Part shown: one piece after another, positions 35,436-47,310 of the stretch
Position numbering within the stretch: the stretch's first letter is position 1
Layout of the letters: each line of letters opens with the position of its first letter
Assembly: GCA_947561715.1 (NCBI GenBank)
Contig: OX387203.1
Span: 8,990,001-9,054,000, forward strand
Reading direction: 5' to 3'
DNA length: 64,000 nt
DNA from: Ascidia mentula
Lineage: Eukaryota > Chordata > Ascidiacea > Phlebobranchia > Ascidiidae
Program-made: the position numbers and the translations under genes
The notes under the pieces: generated by a model
Database searches by the model: none
Told to the model about the DNA's origin: nothing
What the model saw: only the letters and a program-made list of their open reading frames with translations

Positions 35436-37420
35436 AGATTTAACTGTACATCTTGATATACATTAGTTTTAACATTGGTAGTTTGACTAATTGATTTGCT
35501 AATTGGCTTTGAATTGTGTTGCAGCGTTTTGTATAATATATTGTACATAATTATTCTGTTTATAATTTGCGACCATTTTGCTTTACATTTGATGTGTTTG
35601 AATTGTAGCTGTCATAACATGTGCATGTATAAAGTAAGCAATAAATACAGATCCTAAACCACACGTGCTTCAATAAAATTAATATAGCTGGCGCTAACTT
35701 TAACATTTCACTCGCCGAGCAAGATATGCTTTCAGGCCTTAAAAAGAGAACTGAGCCCACTAGAGGCGCTCAAACGCCTTCGCCAGCAAATCGGTCAGAA
35801 GGAGGTTATGGCGACCGTGCCCAGATGTCGTAGTTAAAAATATATATTATGTGATCGGCAAGATGCAGTTTATAGGGAAAGATGATCTTAACTTGGTTAA
35901 GATTTGCGTTGTTTTTTTTGTGCGTTGCTTGTGAAATTGGTTTTGTGTTGCTGCTTTCTATGGGATGTGTGAAATGCATTTCGTGCTGGATTATCGACAT
36001 AAACAGATTTATGAAGGTCTCTCGCTGCTTTTTTTGACTTTTTCATTCATTTAATTGTGTCAGGAAGATAAGAATTGTCATTTCTGTATTTTTTGTTGAC
36101 AACATGGAGAATCATATCGTACTTTTGTGATCAGTCAGTCAGTCAGTCAGTCAGTTTATTTCCGCGAATTGAAATAAAATAAAGCTAACTATTTGATTAT
36201 ACTGGATAAGAAAATTACTTTCGCTTCAGGCTGTATTTTAAACTGATGATTTCTTTTTCGCAAAATGAGTTTTCACAACGATTCGCCAATGCAATTATTT
36301 TTGTTTTCTTTTGAAACTAGCGTAATATCTGCTTCCTAGAAATCAGTGGTGCTGGCGGTTGACAAAGTATTTTGTGTCCTATAGTCAGCATCACCCGCTC
36401 TACACAAAATATGCACATTACTTTATTTTATTTTAATTCGCGGAAATAAACTGACTGACTGTACTTTTATGATCCCTACAAAGCGCCGAAACGCACAAGA
36501 ACAAAACGGTACAGGAGTTTGTATATTTGGTAAAGGGTAAAAAGGGAGCACAGCAAAGAGGCAGAAACTGTTTTTTTGAATACAAACGACTGCTTAACGT
36601 AAGTTTCCAGAATCTCGGTAGGAAACAAGTTATTGAAGAAGATCTGCGCATTGTCGCGATGTGGAGGATATAACTTGACAAAATGGTTGAGCAACAACAA
36701 AAGGTGTTTTGCGCGATAACGCAAACGCCAACAATCGCAAGAGAATGCCACGCGAACGAACAAAATAGATTGCGTTGAGATTTCAAGAAATAAATTTTGA
36801 ACAAATGTGTAGTATTTGTACGACTGAGAAAATTGATTCAAACGCGTACCTGCAGTTGACTGGTTGCTTACCAGTGCATGTGTTTCACACAAACATCAAC
36901 ATACACTATGAATTTATTAATATCGCGAGGTAGTACTTTTTACAAAGCGACAGTGTTTCATGCTTGTTTCTTGTTTTTCCAAATCTTTTACGGGCCGACA
37001 CCAAGGGAAAAACGTCAGAAGAAATTCAAGCGCATTTTATGTAAAGGGTTTTTAACAAAAATGCGACGGACTGAAGAACTTTTTTGCTGTAAAAAATCTT
37101 GCCAACAAAACGATTGTTTCACATTAACTGATGTACTGTTTATCGTCAGTGATGCCATAATATTGATTGAACGATAATAGATACCAAATAAAATATTGCA
37201 GTGTTTTGAGTTGTTTGCGCGATAGCTGCCCTTCACGTGAACAGACAAGAATCGGTAACCTCTATGGAAGGTAATTCTAGATCGGTTACTGTGCTGTCCC
37301 TTTTCACAATACCTATCGCAAACAACTACAGAATGATTATCGTGAACGGTAAAGAGAAAAAACGTCAAGTTATGCGATGCGATTTTAACGTGAGTCAATA
37401 CAGGTAAAAATTCTTTATTT
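35436..37420. other. 3' flank of GTPase copy B
   Basis: Homologous to 45351-46970 after copy C, apart from a 330-bp insertion at 36132-36461. It carries the poly(A) signal and then about 1.5 kb of AT-rich sequence. Open frames here differ between the two copies and contain stops in one or the other, so I do not call a gene. Confidence 0.6.
36132..36461. mobile_element. MITE-like element with 41-bp terminal inverted repeats and 12-bp target duplication
   Basis: Both ends carry inverted cagtcagtcagtttatttcc, extending through gcgaattRaaataaaataaag with one mismatch; the left end has extra cagt units. It is flanked by tacttttgtgat (36120-36131) and tacttttatgat (36462-36473), a 12-bp duplication with one difference. 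The homologous flank of copy C (near 46035) has this sequence once and no insertion, so the empty site is visible in the same window. There is no coding capacity, so it is non-autonomous. Confidence 0.85.
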
Positions 37421-37424
37421 TTTT

Positions 37425-37645
37425 AAATTTTCGACCACACCGAGATTCGAATCCAGAATATCTCGGCTACGAATCTAGATGGGTCAGGGCTTTTTAAATG
37501 ATGTTGCCAATTGCTCATCTTTTTTTACCACATCGAGGTTTAACCCAGGATATCCTCGCCACGAATCCTGATCAGGTTTTCTTCTTGGTGTATGGATCAG
37601 GAACATGGCCAATGCTTCCAATCACCCGCCCCCAGCCGCTAATCG
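37425..37645 (-). mobile_element. tRNA-derived SINE pair
   Basis: Blocks with cgagattcgaatccaga (about 37440) and cgaggtttaacccaggatat (about 37535), followed by cacgaatcctgatcaggttt; on the - strand B-box then A-rich stretch. Same family as at 23276 and 39415. Confidence 0.65.
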
Positions 37646-37649
37646 ACCA

Positions 37650-38878
37650 TTAACTCATAACTAGAACAGCTCAACAGCGCCCACGTCCGAGTGATTGATT
37701 TTGTGTTTTCATTCGCTAAACGTGTTATGGAGCATCTAAGATGTTCTGCACACGTAAATTTGTACGTGAAGAACGAATTCGAATTCGCTTCGTCCAATCG
37801 CTCCTCCCTTTTCATGTGCAAGAGGAGCACTGGCGCACTCAATTGTTCTCGCGTTTAACCTGTTCGAATGAGGTGTATTGAATTCGAATCGCTTTCAAAC
37901 TACTTCGCTTTTTAACAAATGCAACCGGTTTTTAGGTTGTTAACTTTGTCACATTGCATCAGATAAATGATAAACATTGAAAGACATGAAGTGATTGAAA
38001 TTGCTTTTATAGTTGTTTTTTAGGCCCTAGCTTGTACAAGTTTTTCTTAGCACTTCCATGTTAGTTTGTTTTCCGCGGGTTGCGCTTAGTTTTGTACCAA
38101 ATTGTTGACGGCGACTGTGCTGTAGTCACCACAAATTGAATGTTTTGCTTGACTGCTCACATACAAGATCATTGTAGGACCTATTATGTAGAAACAGTGG
38201 CCCTTTCCACGACTCACCATTGGAAACATTGTTGACTCTATTGATTATTAATGCTTTCCAATCGGTGACGTGGTGGTCGTATGATCGTGACCAAGGAAAT
38301 CCAGGTGCAAGGTACGACGCGGAATGTGATCTTGAATGTGGTTTTGTTTAGTCGCCCATGTCATGCAGTCAAGCGTATCCTTAATTTCGACAGAGCTGGT
38401 TTGCGCGAAAGGGAAGTAGGTGTGGGGACGGAAAAAGAAATACCTACTAGTTTTTCATTGCGGCATTTCAGTAGTGAGCTGACAGGGTTGCAAAATATAC
38501 TGCAAATTTGTTGTGATTATTGTATGATGTCGTTGTGTTACTTTTTGCCACCAACACTGGTTACAGCTGTAATTTTGATTGACATAAGACTCAATTAGCG
38601 GTACAATTCGCGTTTTGTGTTTATTGTTACAACTTATATACAGTTTATAGCAGTGAAGGGATTTAAATATTGAAGGACTTTGTTGAAAGTCAAGCATAGA
38701 CGAGTTCCATGTTGATTTGTTTGATTTCATAAGATACAGCTTTAGATTTTTCGGGTTTCACTGGCATTGTACCCAAGCTAAGTGGAAGCGTTTTTTTCTT
38801 GACGGGTTAACGACATCGAAAAAATCATAAATTTATTATATTATCCTGGACACGTAGGGCCACTGTGCTCTTAAAAAA
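37650..38878 (+). repeat. Orphan copy of the GTPase 5' flank, truncated before exon 1
   Basis: It follows the copy-A/B/C flank from the region of ccattaactcataactagaa to gggccactgtgctct and then breaks off into unrelated sequence. The stretch that would hold the start codon and first exon is missing, so it is a promoter-region duplicate with no gene attached. Confidence 0.75.
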
Positions 38879-39410
38879 AGATATTAACTTAGATTTAGAT
38901 TTTGAATAAATTTGTTTCTCATTGGTTCAATAAGTTCAGATACTGCAGTTATGAAGTCGAATATTTAGAAATGAGATTTGTATTCAGGTACAAAATCTCG
39001 CTAAGTAACGAGGATCTCAGACCACTCAGTTTTGTAGAAAGCCGCATTATGGCAGCATATTTTGCAATTGTTTGTTTGAAAACTAGGACAAAAATAACCA
39101 AATATACGTATAGTTAACAGCAAAACAGTATTTTTTTCAAATGAGCAACATTAATCCTTCGCAAACACAAGTCGATAAGATTCAATCTGCTAAAGTTTAA
39201 AGCGATTGGGAAAATTTAGTATATTGAAATGTCCAAAACAACAGAGTCTGTTGCTTTCGTCAAACAACCAGTTTTATGCGGTTGGTGTCATTTTTGCATG
39301 GTTTTTCATAACGTCTTAGTAAATTAAATAGTGTTTTGCAAGCGTTCCCATCAGCATAACGAAGCAATTGCCTTCCCGTCTGCGATTTTAACGTGAGTCA
39401 AAACAGGTTA
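38879..39410. other. Unique AT-rich insertion between repeated flanks
   Basis: About 530 bp not matched elsewhere in the window. It has a short open frame (38902-39117) without recognisable motifs. Near 39370-39410 it rejoins the shared sequence (tgcgattttaacgtgagtca) that precedes the SINE. Confidence 0.45.
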
Positions 39411-39414
39411 AATT

Positions 39415-39604
39415 TTTTTTTATTTTTTGAATTTTTGATCACACCGAGATTCGAATCCAGATGGCTCGGGGCTTTTTAAATGCTATTGCCAATTGCTCAT
39501 CTTTTTTGTACCACACCGATGTTTGAGCCCAGGATATCCTGGCCACGAATCCCGATCAGGTTTTCTTCTTGGTATATGGGACAGACACATGGTCAATGCT
39601 GCCA
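39415..39604 (-). mobile_element. tRNA-derived SINE pair before GTPase copy C
   Basis: It contains cgagattcgaatccagatgg and ccgatgtttgagcccaggat in the same order and spacing as the pair before copy A, and then runs directly into the GTPase 5' flank. Confidence 0.65.
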
Positions 39605-40974
39605 ATTGCTCATCAACTATTAACTCATAACTAGAACGGCTCAACAGCGCCCACGTCCGAGTGATTGATTTTGTGTTTTCATTCGCTGAACGTGTTGTGG
39701 AGCATCTAAGATGTTCTGCACTCGTAAATTTGTACGTGTAGAACGAATTCGAATTCGCTTCGCCCAATCGCTCCTCCCTTTTCATGTGCAAGAGGAGCAC
39801 TGGCGCACTCAATTGTTCTCGCGTTTAACCTGTTCGAATGAGGTGTATTGAATTCGAATCGCTTTCAAACTACTTCGCTTTTAAACAAATGCAACCGGTT
39901 TTTAGGTTGTTAACTTTGTCACATTGGATCAGATAAATGATAAACATTGAAAGACAAGAAGTGCTTGAAATTGCTTTTATAGTTGTTTTTTAGGCCCTAT
40001 AGCTTGTACAAGTTTTTCTTAGCACTTCCATGTTGGTTTGTTTTCCGCGGGTTGCACTTAGTTTTGTACCAAATTGTTGACGACGACTGTGTTGTAGTCA
40101 CAACAAATTGGATGTCTTGCTTGACTGCTCACATACAAGATCATTGTAGGACCTATTATGTAGAAACAGCGGCCCTTTTCACGACTCACCATTGGAAACA
40201 TTGTTGACTCTATTGATTATTAATGCTTTCCAATCGGTGACGTGGTGGTCGTATGATCGTGACCAAGGAAATCCAGGTGCAAGGTACGACGCGGAATGTG
40301 ATCTTGAAAGTGGTTTTGTTTAGTCGCCCATGTCATGCAGTCAAGCGTATCCTTAATTTCGACAGAGCTGGTTTGCACGAAAGGGAGGTAGGTTTGGGGA
40401 CGGAAAAAGAAATACCTACTAGTTTCTCATTGCGGCATTTCAGTAGTTAGCTGACAGGGTTGCAAAAGATTCTGCAAATTTGTTGTGATTATTGTATGAT
40501 GTCGTTGTGTTACTTTTGCCACCAACACTGGTTACAGCTGTAATTTTGATTGACATAAGAATCCTTTAGCGGTACAATTCGCATTTTATTGTTACAACTT
40601 ATATACAGTTTATAGCAGTGGTGGGATTTAAATATTGAAGAACTTTGCTGGAAGTCAAGCATAGATGATTTGCATGTTTATTATAAATGACATTTTCAGG
40701 TTTCACTGGCATTGCACCCATGCTAAGTGGAAGAGCTCTTTTTTTGACGGGTTTAAATCGACATTTAAAAAATCATGAGTTCATTATATTATCCTGGACA
40801 CGGAGGACCACTGTGCTCTGTCGACTAAAGTTGAAAATTTTACATAACGGCAAATCGCTTGGTAGCAAAAACAACTCTAGCTTGGGACACCCATGTTTAT
40901 GTGATATGTCCAAAACTTTTATTTAAACCCTTCATGTTATTAGTTACAGGAGCTTTATTTTGTGAAGTGATCTC
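39605..40974 (+). promoter_or_regulatory. Conserved 5' flank of GTPase copy C
   Basis: Full-length version of the shared flank, closer to the orphan copy at 37650-38878 (both have ccaaattgttgacg and gcaaggtacgacgcggaat) than to the A and B flanks. Presumed promoter and 5' UTR. Confidence 0.5.
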
Positions 40975-43900
40975 ATGTTCCGAAGCGTACAGCAAGCGCT
41001 TCCAAGTGCGCCTTGTGGTAAGTAACTGCATGCAAATGTAGTATTAAACATTATCTACCCTAGCATATGTTGATGTATAATGACTTTCTTCTTAATAACT
41101 ACACTAAATAAAATTTTTAAACTAGTCTGGTCGTATTTAAGCGGTTACAATAACAACGAAGAAAGAAGTAAACAAGGAATATGTGCACGTGATTGACCAA
41201 AATAAAATCGAAAAAGTGTTTGGAAGAAACGATGTTCGAAACTCCCCTGTTGCAATCTACTCAATTGCAGGAGGCTTAAGAAAGGGAAAGTCCTTTTTTA
41301 TGAACTTGGTGTCAAGATACTTGGACTTTCTTGTGAAAAGCCAGGTTAGTTCATATGCCAACATATTTTATCAAACAGGACATCACCGTCAAATGCATTT
41401 AAAGAAAGTTTGTGCATTATATTTCCGAAAATGTTTTGTACATTTATTTTGTTAAATTTGCCTCAGTTTCCTTTAAACTTGAACCTCTGATACAGGAAGA
41501 CGAGTGGACAAAGGAGAAAAATGCCGAATTAAACAAGAATTTTGAATGGCGCCCGGGAACTGAGTCTCACACTGAAGGAATATTGGTTTGGAGTGAACCG
41601 TTTTGGCTAAAAAGTAACGAACACCCAAAGGTTTGCAGCTGAATGGAATTTATTTTATTAATCTGTTCTTCTGGCACAATTAAACGTAACTTTTATTGAC
41701 CGACGTTTTACTTGCTATACAGCTAGGCTTCCTCAGGGTAATAAATATAAACGATTTTCAATAGCTTCGCTTTGTGGGTCTGATAGGCTAAAGTTCCTTC
41801 TTTAGTGGGGTAGTTACCAATAATATAAACAACAACAGCATTACACAATCACGTGAAAAAATACTGCGGTAATATGTATGTTTTTGGATCTACAGATAGC
41901 TGTGTTTCTCATGGATACACAAGGTGTCTTTGACGGAAAAAATTCGGAGTTTTCCGATTCTGTGGTCTTCTGTTTAAGTACTTTTTTAAGTTCATGCCAG
42001 ATTTACAATGTAATGAGCATGATAGATTCATCACATTTGAATAAACTGAAGGTCGGTTTTTACATATACAGATAATATCCTTAACTATCTTTCACTTTTT
42101 GATCCAATATTTGTATTCAGACGTTTTCAGATTGTGGAAGTCATGTGTTTGGTGCAAACCTCTGTGAAAGTTACCAAGTAAGATGGTTGATTTTAAAGTA
42201 ATATTTTGCGACGAATCTTGCCTTTAACGCACCAAAAACATTAACAATGCATTGTTAAAATTGGTAGACGTTGCTCTTTCTTGTGAGGGATTGGTCAACC
42301 GCAGATTATGAACTCGGTTTTGAAAGTGGTAAACTCCATCTAAAGGAAGCAATGCAACAACATGAAGAAAAGTCTGCAGAGTACCAATCGTTATGCAGAA
42401 ATATCAAAACATCTTTCAAAGAAGTAAATTGCGCTTTGCTTCCGCAACCTGGAGATAAAATAACATGGAGAAAAAAAACCAACACTAAAGCTTGTATAAA
42501 AGGTATGTTTTGTTATTCTTATGCATTTTTATTACAACCAAATTCACAAGCTGAAAAACAAAGCACTGTATTTTATTTGCTGTATATTTGTTACAACTTA
42601 TCTATTTCTGTCTTTCTGTAACACTTATGTCTAGAAATGGCAGTTACCTCACATCAATTACAGTTTTGGTTTGAAACTATTTTAAAATATCTTTAAACAC
42701 AGATATTAATTCAATGTTTTTGGAAGCAACTGATGATGTACTAAAAAAAATGTTTAAGGAAATCGAGGTAAAGAAACTTAATGATACGACGCTCAAAGGA
42801 GAGGATATTATCAATATGGCAATAGCAATTTCTGAAAAAATTGAAAAAAACCTATTGGATCCAAAGGGAATCTTTCAGGTTTTTTGTGTGTTATTATTAC
42901 AAACTATTTCTTTCACTTTTAAGACTATATTCAGGCATTATCAACCACAATTATTGCAAATCTTGTGAAGAGCAGCGAAGATGATTTCTACACAGAAATA
43001 CAGGTCTGTCCTTGGCGATTAATCATAACTGCTTTAAACTTTCTAGTATGCTTGTTTTTCAGGTCGCCTCAGCTGAAAACAAATACATGTCCAAAGAAGT
43101 TTTGGAAAATACTCATTCAAAAATTGTTAATATAGTGATGAGAAAGTTTAACACCAGACTAAAGCCTGAATTGCAGCACTTTGTTTCACAAAGTCGACTT
43201 GATTTGGAAAAGAGTCTTGAAGAAAGAATCTTTATTGAAGAAAATCTAAACAATATTTCAAGGGTATATTGGTTGTATACATTTTAAGGTTGTTGGCAAT
43301 GTAGTATTGTGCTGCATTTATATTTGCAGGAACAATATTTTTGTTTGTCAACTAAAAACCTTGGCATTAGGATGAATAGATAATATCTGGTTCATTCGAT
43401 TTATTTTTTTATGCACAGGAAGGTGTGTGGGAGCTATACCGTTTGTTGATGGAAGACTGCTTCGATGCATGCCTTGATGAGTTTAAGGTTTGTGTGCAAA
43501 CAGAACAGTACGTTACAAACAGCTTATCGCTAATCGAATGACTTTAGAGAATATACGGAAGACACGTGAAACAATGTCGCTTCTTGTCTGCTGATAGAAT
43601 AAAGGAAGAGTTTGGTGAAATAAAAAACAACGCAATAAAACTGTTCAAGTACACTGCAGGCGACAAAGTGGTTGACAAAACTTTTGAAACAGAACTGCTG
43701 ATTAAACTGGAAAAGAAACTTGACCTATTATTAAGGGTATTTGTGGAGGATAATGAACTACAAAAGGTAAAACCAAACAATTTTTTTCTTTATTCAGTTG
43801 TTAAAAGGACTTTAGAGCGTAGCCTAATTTTTCAAAAACGATGAAACAAGTTTATTGCAAAAGAAAACAAGTTTAGTCAAACATGAAACACAATAGGGTA

Positions 43901-45350
43901 TGAAACTTGTCGGACTGAGAAATACACACACACACAAACGTTTCATCAATATGTCACAGCAATTTACGAATATTTTATGCCACGTCAAATGCAAGAAACT
44001 GTGTATATTGTAGGTAAATACTGCTATCGCTGTTTTGAAGGAATCTGAAAATGTGCTTCAAAATTTTCAAGAAAAGGTAAGAAAAATTTGTACATGAAAA
44101 GCCAAAGGCCTGCTGCATTTTTGTCTTTTCGCTTACTTAGATAAAAAATAAAGGCATACTTGAAAGAAACGTCCTGAGTATAAAAAAACAAACGATGGAC
44201 GATTTTGTTGTTGATCATCTGAGCAAACTTCCAGCAACGTGGCAGGATCATTTCAAACGAAAACTTGATTCTGCAATGGACAACATCGCTAAACACTACT
44301 TGGACCAGTTTTTAACCTCCAGTGATCAAAATGTCGTTCAATATAAACTGAAAGAATACGTGGGGCATTACATTCCTGTTTTCTTTTCTGCAGGAATATA
44401 AGCACTTACATGCATTTTTCACAGACAAAGAATCGTGTTGAATTGGAAAAGGCAATGCAAAGCATTCATTCTTTGGGCAAGCAAAATATTGGTGATACAA
44501 CATCGGTAAGTAAACACAAAATAAATCATTTCTGTTTATTTGCCAAACAGATTATTGCAGTATAATTTTTAAGATGATTCGAGTTAAAGCCTTGTTTTCC
44601 ATTTCCGAAAAAAGTTTAAATGAATGGGGAAGTTCGCCAAATACCGAGAAAATACTATCTCTTTGTCCAACCGAAACAGTTAAAAAGTGGATAGAAACAC
44701 AGCAAAAATACAATGAATTGTACTTGGTGAGAATTGGCTACTGGGTAAATTATTTGCAATATAATAATTGTACGCTTATCTATTTATGCCAGAATTTTCA
44801 ACGAAAAAGATCATCAGCTTTCTTACAACTCCTTTTGAAAAAATGGAATGAAGAAATGCAATGGGTGGGAAATATTTTCGCATTTACTTGTCCACTCCTT
44901 GTAAATTCCACAACAATACTTTTTGTTGTCCAAACTTTTGTAAATGTAATATTATTTAAAACTCCTATTCTTTGTTAGATGCTTTCTGGAACAAAAATGA
45001 CCGGTACCCAGATGGGAATATGTTATGACAAAGTGGAAAACATAGGCAAGGCTTTCGCAGAAAATTTACCAGCTGATATTAGGGTGGAACAACATGAAGC
45101 ACTAAATTCGGAATTAAAATCTAATTTAGCAAAATGGGAAAACGTGAATTTGTTTCACCAAACAATCTATGTCCAAACCCTTAAAGACGTCCACGTTTTC
45201 TTCAGGAATGTTAAATTATGGTTGAAATCTTGGTTTGTTGAAGCGGATGTGCAGAAAATGCGCTTCGCCACAAAACCGGAAGAATGGTTGCTCACGCGAG
45301 TAATGGGTTCATGCAAACCTAGATTTACCAATTTAAAAGCTATTGCCTGA
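40975..45350 (+). CDS. Atlastin-like GTPase, copy C
   Basis: Exons 40975-41017, 41142-41344, 41496-41630, 41896-42051, 42121-42177, 42268-42502, 42703-42878, 42935-43003, 43063-43263, 43419-43487, 43548-43766, 44014-44076, 44141-44359, 44425-44505, 44574-44726, 44793-44864, 44979-45350 give 840 aa. Same domains as copy A, but the P-loop is AGGLRKGKSF, with Gly where A and B have Cys. Introns and exons 2-12 are almost identical to copy A. Exons 14-17 instead match copy B (SIHSLGKQ, MIRV, GTQMGICYD). The gene is therefore a mosaic. A poly(A) signal is at 45560-45565. Confidence 0.85.
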
Positions 45351-46970
45351 AGGTTTAACTGTACATCTTGACATAAAATATTTTTGACATTGGTAGTTTG
45401 ACTAATTGATTTGCTAATTGGCATTGAATTGTGTTGCAGCGTTTTGTATAAAAAGGTGTACATAATTTTGCCGTTTATGATTTGCGACCATTTTGCTTTT
45501 AATTCGCTTTACAATTTTTGCGTTGTAGCTGTCATAACATGTGCGTGTATAAAGTAAGCAATAAATACAGACCCTTAGCCACAAGTGCTTCAATAAAATT
45601 AATATAGCTGGCGCTAACTTTAACATTTCACTCGCCGAGCAAGATATGCTTTTAGGCCTTAACAAGGGAACTGAGCCCACTAGAGGCGCTCAAACGCCTT
45701 CGCCAGCAAATCGGTCAGAAGGAAGTTGTGGCGACTGTGCCCAAATGTCGTAGGTAAAAATATATATTATGTGATCGGCAAGATACAGTTCATAGGGAAA
45801 GATGCTGTTAACTTGGTTAAGATTTAGGTGTTTTTTGTGTGCGTTACTTGTGAAATTGGTTTTGTGTTGCTGCTTTCTATGGGATGTGTGAAGTGCATTT
45901 CGTACTGGATTATCAACGCAAACAGATTTATAAAGGTCTCTCGCTGCTTTTTTTGACTTTTTCATTTGTTTAACTGTGTCAGGAAGATGAGAATTGTCAT
46001 TTCTGCATTTTTTGTTGACAACATGGAGAATCATATCGTACTTTTATGATCCCTGCAAAGCGCCGAAACGCACAAGAACAAAACTGTACAGGAGTTTTCA
46101 TATTTGGCTGCTATAACGACTGCTAAACGTAAGTCTCCACCATCTTGGTAGGAATTTAGTTAGTAAAGAAGGTCTACGCATTGTCGCGACGTGGAGGATA
46201 TAACTTGACAAAATGATTGAGCAACAACAAAGGTGTTTCGTGCGATAACGCAAACGCCAACAATCGCAAGCGAATGCCACGCGAACGAACAAAATAGATT
46301 GCGTTGAGATTTCAAGAAATCATATTTGAAGAAATGTTTAATATTTGTCCGACTGAGAAAATTTATTCAATCGCGTACCTGCAGTTGACTGGTGGCATAC
46401 TTGTACATGTGGTACTTTTCACACAAACATCAACATACAAATACACTATGAATTTATTAATATCGCGCAGTAGTACTTTTTACAAAGCGATAGTGTTTCA
46501 TGCTTGTTTTCTTGTTTTTTCTTTTACGTGCCTGACACCAAGCGAAAAACGTCAGAGGAAATTCAAGCGCATTTTATGTGAAGGGTTTTTAACAAAAATG
46601 CGACGGACTGAAGTACTTTTTTGCTGAAAAAATCTTGCCAACAAAACGATTGTTTCACTTTAACTGATGTACTGTTTATCGTCAGTGATGCCATAATATT
46701 GATTGCACGATTATAGATACCAAATAAAATATTGCAGTGTTTTAAGGTATTTGCAGGATGGCTGCCCTTAACGTAAACAGACAAGAATCGGTATCCTCTA
46801 TGGAAGGTGATTTCAGTTCGGTTATTCTTTCTATGCTATCCCTTTTTACAATACCTATTGCAAACAACTACAGAATGAATATCGTGAACGGTAAAGAGAA
46901 ACAACGTCAAGTTATGCGATGCGATTTTAACGTGAATCAAAACAGGTTAAATTTTTCATTTTTCGAATTT
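45351..46970. other. 3' flank of GTPase copy C
   Basis: Homologous to the copy-B 3' flank and lacking the MITE-like insertion. No conserved protein frame is seen; the 86-codon frame at 46758 is broken in the copy-B homologue. Confidence 0.6.
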
Positions 46971-47310
46971 TTTATCACACCGAGATTCGAATCCAGATTA
47001 TCTCGGCTACGAATCTAGATGGGTCGGGGCTTCTTAAATGATGTTGCCAATTGATTATCTTTTTTTACCACATCGAGGTTTAACCCAGGATATCCTCGCC
47101 ACGAATCCCGATCAGGTTTTCTTCTTGGTATATGGGTCGGACACATGGCCAATGCTACCAATCACCCGCCCCCAATTGCTCATCTTTTTTTTTATTTTTT
47201 TTTTTTTTATTTTTTTTTTTTTTTACCACACCGGGATTTGAACCCAGGATGTCCTGGGCACGAAACCCGATCAGGTTTTATTCTTGGTATACGGGTCGGG
47301 CGCTTGGTAA
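46970..47310 (-). mobile_element. Cluster of tRNA-derived SINEs with an A-rich tail
   Basis: Three related blocks in a row. The last (about 47224-47310) is the cleanest: on the - strand it has tcctgggttcaaatcccggt (B-box) followed by a long A-rich tail, seen here as the T-rich run 47186-47224. The tail orientation shows the element runs right to left. Confidence 0.75.

Noticed and set aside
36433-36892. Long minus-strand frames in the copy-B 3' flank
   Set aside because: The copy-C homologue (46098-46292) is much shorter and shifted, there is no recognisable motif, and one frame crosses the MITE-like boundary.
46758-47018. An 86-codon frame in the copy-C 3' flank (MAALNVNRQESV...)
   Set aside because: The homologous stretch after copy B (about 37215-37420) has changed start and frame, so the frame is not conserved; it also runs into the SINE.
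47224-47310. A tRNA gene from the clear B-box
   Set aside because: There is no matching acceptor stem or anticodon arm, an A-rich tail follows, and many diverged copies exist; a tRNA-derived SINE fits better.
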